64,000 bases of DNA from positions 86,028,021 to 86,092,020 of the forward strand of contig CM067373.1 of assembly GCA_034401795.1 (NCBI GenBank), in the 5' to 3' direction. The DNA comes from Chaetoderma sp. LZ-2023a (lineage: Eukaryota; Mollusca; Caudofoveata; Chaetodermatida; Chaetodermatidae). This document shows positions 25,901-37,900 of this stretch, piece by piece. Position 1 is the first letter of the stretch, and every line of letters begins with the position of its first letter. The notes beneath the pieces were generated by a model that saw only the letters and a program-made list of their open reading frames with translations, searched no databases and was not told the DNA's origin. The translations under genes were made by a program, and so were the position numbers.

Positions 25901-28900
25901 CCCTAGATCATGAGAGCCCCATAAATGGGTGGAAATTTAATAATTCATTTGTCTAAATGGTAATATAGATTGTGTAATATGTACTCATTGTACACGTTTC
26001 AAGACATAGTGAGGTTGTATTATCACATCACATTGTGGATGTATATGTTTTTGTATGAAGAGGGGTGTGTGGGGGTGTTGGTGTTGTTAGAAATTTATGG
26101 ACTCCAGGCACGTTTCTATTTTATACTCATTTCTGTTTCAGATTTATCCATCTAAGGACAATGTACGTTTGTCTTTAGAGGGCTTTATGGCGGGAGGATC
26201 CTTGCCATACAGTATCAAGGTTGCCAAGAAACAGGAATACATTCATAGTTACTTCCAGTAGGTGTGGTTACCTGTATACTGATTAGTTGAGGAATAGAAA
26301 GATTGTGAACAATATATTGAAATTACTTTACCAGGAAGCTGTTGCTGCTTAAGCCAATAACAGCTTCTCGACAAAGTAATTTCAAAATAGTCAATAGTTT
26401 AATGTTGTATTTCATTGTCACATTGTGTACGCGCAATACCCACAACCCAGCCCACTTAGCAACCAAGATTTCTTCTATCATTGCGCAATGCCCACCCCGC
26501 CCCACTTATCAAGATCTCTCATCATTACACAATGCCAACCCCACTTCACTTACAAACATTTCTTCTGACACTACTGTGACAATATGGTGACATATCTATC
26601 TCATGGTTTTTGTCACACCCTACATGAAGTGGTTTCAATGGGCGTTTACTTCACCCAGGCATTATCCGATTTCAATAAGACATTAGTTTTAATCTTTGCC
26701 ATGATTGAATCCATTCTGCAGTACGAATTTACCTACATGATATGGCATTTAGTTCAACTTTTGTTCTATATAGGGATCACAAACAGAGGCATCTAAATGT
26801 ATACAGATAAATTGTGCACCATCTGCATATCATTAAGACTTGCTTGGGCCAATATTGCTTGCCCTGCAAGTATGGTAGGAAGTTAGGGCTTATGGTTCAG
26901 TCTATAGACTATATGCTTATGGCTTCCTCATCGAACCATACCCTTTCAAGATCAAACTATCCAGGGGTCGATCATTTTCAATGTTATCCTCCATAATACT
27001 CAGCTTCCATAGCACTGAGGCATCAGATATTCTCCCTGGCATACCATGACCAGCCATATACGATACCATGACCTACATGTATGTAATACCATACCGGAAA
27101 ATATCAAAACCAATGGAGGAATCCAGTTTTTGCTATGCCCCACCAACCTTTAGCTAAGCTCCACCCACACTTCACCGTGTTGCGATCTATCGATCTCCGA
27201 ATGCCCTGACTATCAGTTTCCAGAAAACTATACAGGTAAGCTGTTGAATATTTTGAAACTAATTTGACTATGGCAGCAACAGCTCCCAATCAAATTAGTT
27301 TCAAAATATTCAACAGCATGTTTATTAAATAGTAAAGACATGCAATATGTACAGCAACTATTAGCCTGTCATCAATTATGCGTTTGTAACGAGCTTATCT
27401 ACGTCATTCATGCTGTAATTGATTATGACATCATCCTACACATCATGTGGTTGATTATGATGTCATATGATGGGCAGATAAACTGGAAAGGCCCATTGTG
27501 TGACACTGTCACATATGATGTGTGATGTGGAAAAATAAAAAGTGGCAGATTTAGACACACGGGATGCAGTCTTTCTAGTGATGCACTATATATCATGATA
27601 TTGTCTGTGGCAAAATTGTGCACACAGCCTAAAGGTTTCACGTCAGAGTGCCTGTAAGCTAGGCCTGTAACAATGCGCATCATGTATTGCAATATTAGCC
27701 ATGGCAATACACATAATATTGTGAAGCGTGCATCTTGATATAATAACGGTACACCATGATTAGCAACATATTTTTCAAAATTAAGTATACTATAATCTAC
27801 ATTGTCATTGGCTAAAATTAGAATTTTTGCCAATATATCAATGGGTTCCGTTACGCCGTCTGTCTGTCCGAGTCATCAGCGTTACACTGATGTGATATGG
27901 GCGACATTATTTATTTCCAAATACAAATCTAGTTTTGTATCAAGATTACAAAGAAGAAGTCTGAATGTCTTTGTGCTGCTCCGACTGGTTGAGGTATAGA
28001 CTAGTAGAATAAGCCCATTTTTTGGGCGACCTGGGAAAAAATTTCCATTGTTATCAATTCCTGCTCATTTTTTATCTTCACTATCTCTAGTATCCCAGAA
28101 AAAAAGTCCTGACCAATATGTCTTGGGCGGAATTTTTTACACCACTTTGAAATCTTCCTACTTTCAAATTTCTTGCAGTGCCTTATTATAGGGTGCACGG
28201 GGGCAAATTCAAATTTCTGACGTTTCCGTACGATTAGCGTGCTGAAAATTGGCATACATTTCGAAGATCCAATAATAAGAAAGTTAGCGAATAAATTTGT
28301 TCAGGACAATACATCGTTTACAAATATAGCCAAGTTAGCGCGGCCTGTGGTCAAATTATGAGTAGAATTAATCATTTGTAATAATAATACATGGTCCAGG
28401 ATAATTTTAGAAACTGGCAATTAATGTAAATCAAAAGACAATTATGACTTTTGCGTGTAACAGGTTGAAATAAAGTTACCAAATATGCTTATTCACTATC
28501 ATATCGTGGTTGTGAACACGTGCTATGCTTGAATTCCTTATGGATTTTTAATACATTCAACAATGAGTTATCAATTAGATGAAAATTGCATTCCCATGCC
28601 GGGTATCTTATCTGAGGGGAATTGTGTTGTTTGTCGGGAGGTTATGGGAGATGATAAACAAAAGGTTTATAAAAAAAGGTCTTGAAACACTTATTCGTAT
28701 AAGTGGTGTTCGGGGGGATAGAGAACTGAATGAATATTTATTAGAAAGATCGGTAACGCTGCCCATTGGTAACGTGTATGTACACAAGAGATCCCGGACT
28801 GATTATACTAGGGATCCAGAAGCTGACCTGAGAAGGAGTAGAACAGATAATAACAGTGGTGTAACAACATCAAAAAGATTAAGATCAAGTACGGAGCCTT

Positions 28901-31900
28901 TTGACTGGACGGGTGGTTGCTCTTTGTGTGGGAAAACAGCAGTCTTTCAAAGACTCGGTGTCAAAGGTTACCTTGCTTGCATTCAGACACTTTGTCTTGA
29001 ATCAGTGCATGAAACGAAATGACACCTGGGCTCATCAAATTATGTTAAGAGTAGATGACTGCATGGATTTAGTTGCATCATCAGCCCAATGTCATTGCAA
29101 ATGTTATACAGATTTCTTCTGTTCTGCAAATACTACTAATGTACCAGTCGGTCGGCCAACCGATTCAAAGACGCAAAGCTGGTTTGAGGCACTTTGCCAT
29201 TGGCTGGATGATGAGGGGGTCTCAGAATAAATGGCTATCATGGAAATATGCGAGAAGATGATAGAGATATCCAGTGGTGAAGAAGTTTATGGCATTAAGA
29301 GCCTGAGAGAGAAACTGCACGACCATTACGGCAACCACATATTCTGGTCGCGAATGAAAGGGGGTCGTGAAGATGTATTATGTTTCCATGATATGGCTAG
29401 TTACATAGTACATGAGAAATGGCAATCCGAAAAGAGAGAAAATGTCAAACTAGAAACTGAAAGAATAGTTGCTACGTGTGCTAAACTACTGAAAGACGAG
29501 ATACGTCAGCGAGAGTACTCAAAAGAGTGTTATCCGAGTAGCAATGATATTAGTGATATCGGTAAAGGAAGGGAGTTTCTCACCCCACTAACTCGTATAT
29601 TTATTGAGACAATGATAGAAAATGATGTAAAAAGAAATAGCATTGGTCAAGCTCTCACTCAAGCTGCAAATGATGAGAGATCTCCTGACCAAACACCCAT
29701 GGTTGTGCAATAAATTCTCTACAGGTCACCATGCAGCTCATAGGAGTGATAAGCACTGGGCTGGATTATGGACTGATCTATGCATAGAGCGGATTCTTAT
29801 GCTATCAATGAAAGCTCGAGGAGGTCTGACACATGGTCGTGGCATATCTGAAAGCGTTAGGCATCACTGGATCTATAGCATGCATCACTGTGCAGCTGTT
29901 CATGAGGCATTGACCAGCTTAACAAATCATCAAAATGCAACAAGTGAACAACATGCGGAACTCGGTAAATCTAGGTGCAAGCGAGATTTTGTAGACATGG
30001 AGAAGATCCTAGATTGGTTTGAACAGCACAACCCATTTGATGACGAGGTGTCCACGCTAAGGTCGTTGGCAACTGGGCTAATGGCATCTGCCGATGATGG
30101 AATTAATTGTGACGTGGCTGAACAAGTGGGTTTGCAGATCCAGCAACCACTTGATGACGTGGCCTTTAGTAATGCTCACATTAAACGATCTCAACAAGTT
30201 CGTACATTGAATGACCTCCAGCCCGGTATCAAGCTCGGGAAAAAACCTATCCAGATTGAGCCGAGTGTTTTATTCTTGCGATGTACGGCACTGGCAAAAC
30301 GAGAATCCGAAGATGTCACACCTTATTTTAAGTATGAACGTTCTTCCATACCTACATCGCTGTTCAAAGACTATTTCATGCAAAAATCAGATAAATCAGA
30401 ATTAGCGAGGGATATCAAGAAAGAGCTCCACAATGTCAGCCATGAACTGACTAATGTTACAAAAGATACCATGCCAGTAATAGATGGTGGTTGGCAGCTC
30501 CATCATATTAGATGGAAAAACAATGTCACGTATCAAGAAATTGTCGAACGATATGAAACCTTTCTCAGCAATAAATATGGAAAGTGCTGTGTTGTATTCG
30601 ATGGATACGAAGGACCATCCACAAAAGACCACGAACATCTGAGGCGCTCTGGAACAACGTCCGCGGATATCACTGTCACAGATATATCAAAGTGTCACAA
30701 AAATCAAGAGGCATTTTTCTCCATCATGAGGAATATGACAGTTCATACAGCTTCTTGTTAGATTCTTACAATCTAAGGATTATATCGTTAAGTGTAGTGA
30801 TGGCGATGCAGACACCTCGATTGTATCAACTGCTCTGGACTTTTCGAAAAGCGGCCAATCAGTAATGGTTGTAGCGGAAAACACGGACATTTTTATTATG
30901 CTAATTCACCGCTGGAAAACATACATGGCTGATATATTTCTACTAAACGAGAAAAAAACAAATGGACCGAATAAAACTGTGCAGATGTACGGCCTTCGCG
31001 AAGCACATGAAGTGATGAATCCAGTATTGCACGACAACATACTGTTCATCCATGCATGGGGTGGTTGAGATACAACTTCATCTACCTTTGGACAAGGAAA
31101 AACTCATGTAATGAAAGTCTTGCCTCAACAGAGCAAACTAGTTACTAGCTCATGAAATGGCTGATACTGAGACGACACTCCAAGACGTCATTAATGTCGG
31201 TATATCTGTTTTCTGTATCCTTTATGGAGGGAAAGATTTTGAATCACTGACATCCTTGAGACATGCGTTATCAAGCAATGATTGCACGGTGTAAAAAAAT
31301 TACCTCATTACCACAGTCTGCATGTCCATCTGCAAATTGTCCAATGGGCTGAACTCGATAACAAGTTCCTTAATCCGTATGAATGGGGCTGGAAGTTGGA
31401 AAACAAGGTTATGCGCCCAGTCATGACAGATATCGATGCTGCACCTGCAAATGTTCTGAAATTTATTCGTTGTAATTGTAAAATTACTAATAAAACCAAA
31501 TGTGTAACAAGGCAATGTTCATGCTACAAATCAGGATTACACTGTGGCGGTTGCCATGGTGAAACATGTAGGAACAAGGTTGTTCCTTCCGGATGCAAAG
31601 ACTTTGGCGATGATGATGAACAAGATTTCGATTAGTGTACGGGCAAAGATAGCAGACAAGATGTGCTTCTTGGATAATCCTTTGTCAATGATTTTTACAT
31701 CTGTCAGAATCCTCAGTTCTTGTTGTTTAAAATATACCGCATTCACCTAAAGAAATATATGTCTTTAAAATTCTTGATAGAAATTATTTATTCGGTATTT
31801 TTGTATCCATTTCATTCATTTTAGTAGGGTTTATGATCGCAAGTATGCGACAAATGAATGGCTGCTGACAAAAGTAATATTTATCCATAATCCGCGCAGC

Positions 31901-34900
31901 CGTCTTGGTTTTTTCTCACGTTACCATGACTACAACTAAAGGAATCATTGACAGACTCAGAGAATATGGTATACCCGATAAATATACAGTTTCAGTGCTG
32001 TACTCCTAGACACACTGTCAGAAAAAAGGACTTTCTGTGATAATATGACCATAGGGGAGCAAGAAAACGTTGATTTCGATAACATTGCAATTTTTTTCCC
32101 AGCTTCTCCAAAATCCACTAGCCTATAACCTAATGACCATGCTTAGGTCCAATAATTTGGGCAATTCTGAAATAAAGGCAAAATAAGCTAAGCAGAAGAA
32201 TCTACTGGTAACTTAGTCTGTATTTTATACAAGTCAAATGGTACCTTGACCGTTGACCTCAATATCATTGTGCTTCATCCCCTTGAGATAAGGAAACAGG
32301 TGTCCAAGTTTAGTCCCAATAGGCTAAACCAATCCTGAGATATAAGGCAATATGTTGAGCTAAACCAAAAACTTAACCATAAAAAATTAAATTTTATACC
32401 AAGGTCAGTGACCTTGAATTTTGACCACGGTACCATTGAGGTAAGATGTAGATTTTTTTACCGAGATCACAGTGTTCTTGAACTAACTTCATGACCGAAT
32501 ACCATTGTGCTTCATCCACTGGATATAAGGAAGCATGTGTCCACGTTTAGTCCCATTCGGGTGAACCAATCCTGAGATATAAACTTAACCGAGATTGGAC
32601 ACCGACAAATAGACATACATACATACATACATACAGACAGACAGACAGAGTAATGGAACCATCAATATATTGGCAAAAATTTTAATTTCAATAACAAGCT
32701 ATTGCGCTACCATGCACATCGGTACAAACTGGGGGGGGGTTTCAACCGTAACATTTTCTGTTTATCTCAACTTAACAGTTAGATTACTCCTTAGGTATGA
32801 CTTTACAAGCCATGCCCAAATGAAATCCACCCATATTAGTGAACCCAAATCAAAATCCTACTGGCTGCCTATAAACACTAATTAACTGATTTACAGTCAA
32901 ATATATACTCAGAGATGGATGCTGTAGCATTTTATGGTCATTCAGAGGTCTTATAGTGTCATTAAAACTAAAATGGCTCAAAATTAATCCCAGATTTCAA
33001 AATTCTCTAGTTTTGTGGAGCATTGACAGATCCCGGACCTGATAGGTGGTGTGCCCAAATGAGGTAAATCTAAAGCCCTGAGAGGGTATGACACGGTTAT
33101 TTTGGAGTCAAAAGGTCAATGGTCATGGTCACTGATAAGTGTATCGATAAGCCTTCTACGTGTATTTTATAATAGAAGACAAGCTTCATAATGAAGTTCA
33201 TTGCAAAGTGGTAACGTCGAGCATCTTGGTGAAGACAGAAAATATACAAAATATAGCTTTAACAAGAAATTCAAAAAAATGCTTCACTGATGTGATTGGA
33301 TCTTTAACCCTTTACTTGTCAATCTGGCCAAATGACCTCTGCATTGGTCTTGGGAATATTGAATTGCAGGCCAAGAGAATATTTTTGACAATTTATGACT
33401 TGAATGACTGGCTCTATAACAGCATTCCTGGTGACAATAAGCAGTTAGCAGTACTACTAACATCAGTGTACAATTGAAAGGAGTTCCATCAACATGAATG
33501 TACCTGATAGAGTAAACGCCTTATTTAATTTTTTCCCATTTACCAGAAAATTGACTTTAAAGACCAAGAGAATGATATTTCTGACAATTTACCACTGGAA
33601 TTACTGGCTCGATAACCGAGCCAGTCATTCCAGTTGTAAATTTTCAAAAAAGCTTTCTCTTGGTCTACAAATGGACATTTTTTCATTAAAATAAAACATT
33701 TTTGAGCAGATTCGACCATGTATATTTCACTTTGGCAGTCAGTGGAAATCAAGTGGCCGTGGTCGAAGTCGCGCTTCCCCTCACATCAAAACGTATCTCA
33801 GGGCTTCAGATGATTGGCAGAAATTAGCCTGGTTCCTGGTCACCAGGTAAGTAAGGCCAACCAATTATACAGACATGGTTTGTAGACAGATGTGATTGAT
33901 ATTATACAAATTATGCATGAATCAAGAAAAAAATCTCAACTTTCAAAGCTTACACACACACACCTAAAATACAGAAGCAAAGTAAAAACCTACCGCACCA
34001 CTCGCAACGTAGTTTACCTACTCACATGTTCGCAATGCAAATTTCAAATCAGGATTAAAGAGCACTACAGAGATGTCAACAATCACAGGGACACCCCTGT
34101 AGCGAACCACTTTAACCAAGTGGGACACGATGCCACCTGCATCAGATACAGAACCATCGAAGTATTTTGTCACGACCCCGACAGCCATGAAGCAACTGCC
34201 TCACGCAAGGAGCATGAATCTTACTGGATCCACCAACTCCACACAATGGATCCCATTGGCATCAATCACGCAGATTGGTAACCCCCACAAACCATTCTTG
34301 TGGTCCAGAATTATACAAATAAGCACACATCATATTGTACTTTTTCCCTAAACCTTCCGAGGTATCATATCAAGGCTATCTAATGTATTCCAGGTAAGCT
34401 ATTGTTTCTGTGTCGGTTACCTATGAGAGAAATACTGACATATGATTTTGTAGCTTGGTTTGTTTCATTGCTTAAGGCTATCATAGTGCATTTTAACCAG
34501 TGCTACAATATACTCTAAAGATGTGATCATGAAAAAGTCACTATGTAACCCTTTAATCATTATGACAGTCAAAGCTTCTGCAGTGGTCTTGAAAAATGAA
34601 ATGTCCATTTGTAGAGAGCATCAAAAACCTACTTTTGAAAATTTACCCCTGGATTGACTGCCTCAATAAGCAAGCCAGTCATTCCAGTGGTATATTTGTA
34701 CTAAATAATCTTCTTGTTCTGCAAATATACATTTTGTATGAGAAAATTGAAATTTGTGATCCAATTAATGACATCAGATTGCGTTTCCTGATGATAACTC
34801 GAGTTCTATTGAAGAAATCTTTACCAATCTTGTGTTGGAGCTTGTCCATGATGGTCCGAGGAACTCTATTGATTTTGGGGTCAAACTGCCAAAGGTCAAG

Positions 34901-37900
34901 GTCACAGTTACCCAATTAATGACACCAGATAGCGTTTCCAGATGATAACACAAGTTCTATTGAAGGAATCTACCAATCTTTGGTAGGAACTTGTCCTTGG
35001 TGTTCAGAAGAAGCCTATCGATATTTAGAATCAAATTTCAAGGTGATCCACTTAATGACATTACATTACGTTTCCAGATGATAACTCAAATCTTAATGAA
35101 TGGATCTTACCAATTTTAGGCAGGACGTTGTGCTTGCCGAAATTGGCGGCATACTTTATCAATCTCTGATTCTCGTTCTTGTTCCAGGGATAAATTTTCA
35201 AAAAAATTTCTTGAGCAAATTTGAGGATTCAAGAGTTAAAATGGATTTTTTTTCATTTTGTATCACAAAATGTTAGCATATTATTTAAAGTAATTTATTT
35301 ATCATAAATAAACATGCATCAATACTGAGATGGCTGTGTGTTTATATTCAGCGCTAACTTGTCTAAGGCTGCATGGGGGGTACTGGAGAAGACGGGCAGT
35401 CAGTTGATGATACGCTCGTATGAAATCGGTGTGCTGTTCCTACCACAGCATTTTGTAAGTATCCTATGTACATAGAGAATAGCAAATAAGTTGCCATTCT
35501 CTATCACCTTTGTCACACAAGCTCCTTAGTAAGAGTCTCGGGGGGGGGGGGGGGGTTAGTTAATGATTGTGATAAATTTTATATGAAATGGAGGAATACA
35601 GTTTTAGCTACGCCCCGCCCATCTCTAGCTAACCTGCACCCACGCTTTGCCCGTGTTGGGATCGATTGATCCCTGCACTTTCTGAATCTCAATTAGCTGT
35701 TGAACATTTTGAAACTAATTTGACTGGGTATTGTTGCTGCCTATGGAAAAATAGTTTATTCAAAAGAATGTTTATTAAATAGTAAAGATGGACTACTAAG
35801 AGTTTAAGACAGACTAAATCGAGTCATTCATGACGTAATTAAGCTATAAAGTCAGACTACACGTCACATAGTTGATTATGACATCATAGGAGTGACTGAG
35901 AAACTGGATTCCTCCATTGCAATGAGTTTACCATTTTAATGGTCAAGATCATAGTACAAACATTAAAACTTCAGCTAGTTATAAAGCCAGTCATTTCAGT
36001 GGTAAATTTTCAAAGGTGGCCGGCTTGACTATTAAAGAGTTAAGATACTATTTATCACAAAGGGTCGTGTTCTCATCTTGATTTTGGTAATTTTCTTACC
36101 CTCTTTGTTATCCCCCTCTTTTGCGACAAGCAGGTGATAACCAAGAGGGTAAGAAAATTACCAAAATCAAGCATCTGTCCATCGCACACGTTTTAATTCG
36201 ATAACTACTATAAATATCATGATGAAACTTCATGGGAAGGTTGCTTGTGGTAGTAGGGAAATGCACATTATTTTGTGGGTCAGTCAGTCCATCCATCTGT
36301 CCACCCATGTCTTTCTGACTGTGTCCGCCTATGCAAATTTTAGGTTTTCGGTCAATAACTTTACTTTTACTTGGAGTACATGTATGGTGATGAAACTTCA
36401 TGGGAAGGTTGGCTGTGCTAGTAGGGAAATTCAGGTTATTTTGTGCGTAAATCAGTCCATCTTTCTGACCGTATGTCCGTCTGTCTGTGCAAATTTTAGA
36501 CTACTTTTGCTTGGAGTTTCGTGATGCAACTTCATGAGGAAGGTTGGCTATGCTAGTAGGGAAAAGCAGGTTAATACAGGCCGCTCAAGAACTTACTAGC
36601 GTGCATGGGTTTATTTCAAATTTGGAATGTCAACTTATGACAAGACCTCAGTGGGGATTACATGCAAAATGCGTCTCGATCTATAAGAATTATCCCCCTT
36701 GATTTCTTGAAAAATCGTAAAATATTTGGTTTTCATTCAATAACTTCAGTTAGCCTGCTTGAATTCATCTCAAATTTGTTAACTCCTTATGACAAAACCA
36801 CGCTTGCATATTGGTGAAATGTGTCCAGATCCCTCAAGAGTTATCCCCTGGATTTCTTCAAAAATTGTTAAATATTTGGTTTCCGTTCGATAACTTCCGT
36901 TAGCCTGCATGGAGTTGGTTAAAATTTCGGAACTACATCTCCCCGCATGAGAGCTTGACAAGGATTGCATTTGGCCAAAATGTGTCTGTAATCACCAGCG
37001 TAATCCCCCGAGATTTCTTGAAAAATCGTACAATATTTGGATTTTAAAAATTGGGTTTGTAAAACGCCCAGGTATGGGGGACATGTGAACTGGTCTTTTA
37101 TTACTTTTATTTGTTGTTCAATTTTATTTTTTCTTAATCGATCCTTTAGTTGAGTATTCATTAGTTTTCATCATATATTTGCTATCTCATGGTTATAATC
37201 ATCTTGCTTTGTTTTGTGGTGTTTCCGAAGTAGGGAGATGAGAAAACGAACCCTGTCAAAAATGACCACTTTATGTGTGCCAGTATGAGTGGCTTCACAT
37301 AAACATCCCGAAGTGACATTCTAGCACCATCTGTCTTGACCATGTGTCGACTCCTAAAAGTCAGTGGTCATTTACTCAAGTTGCATTCTGATTTTGTCTG
37401 CAAGGATAGTTCTGCATATGACAATCTTTGCATATAACCTCTTTCATGGCTGATAAGTACTTGGCATAGAAATCCTAGTTCTACAAGACTCCAGTTTTAG
37501 TATGACAACAACATTTGATAAATATGTGTAGCTGTTCTCTCTTCTTCAGACAAGCGAGGGTATATTTGAGGCATCAAGTACAGCAAGCATGGGTCAATGT
37601 GAAAAGCAAGGCACAGTATTTTCTCTGCCATATGATCTGCCTCCTACACCGTACAGCGCAACAGGTAGGCAAATAATCTCTCTTAACATTTTAGCTGTCA
37701 AATTTATTCCAGGAAATCCAAATTTTCTCCTCGAACACATCCATTTGCAGGCCAAGAGATGATTATTTTTGAAAATTTATCGCTGTAATGACTGGCTCGG
37801 TTATCGAGTCAGTCATTCCGGTGTGAAATTACTTCTTTCATATTGCTGTCTAATTATAAAGCATGAGTTATCTCCCTTGGCAGTCAACTATTCCTATCAT

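Larger units (their letters stand above)
27800..32690. repeat. Old repeat split in two by the 4.1-kb nuclease-carrying element
   Basis: Bases 27800-27996 and 32126-32690 match contiguous sequence at 57885-58800: 'caaatctagttttgtatcaa' on the left, and 'ccaataatttgggcaattct' and 'ttgacctcaatatcattgtg' on the right. The outer ends (27812-27868 and 32631-32690) are also inverted copies of each other ('tttttgccaatatat', 'gtctgtctgtc'). Confidence 0.8.

Noticed and set aside
27812-32690. Outer inverted pair ('tttttgccaatatat' with 'gtctgtctgtc') as the ends of the nuclease element
   Set aside because: The uninterrupted repeat at 57885-58260 shows that the sequence inside this pair belongs to the host repeat; the true element ends lie further in, at 27997 and 32125.
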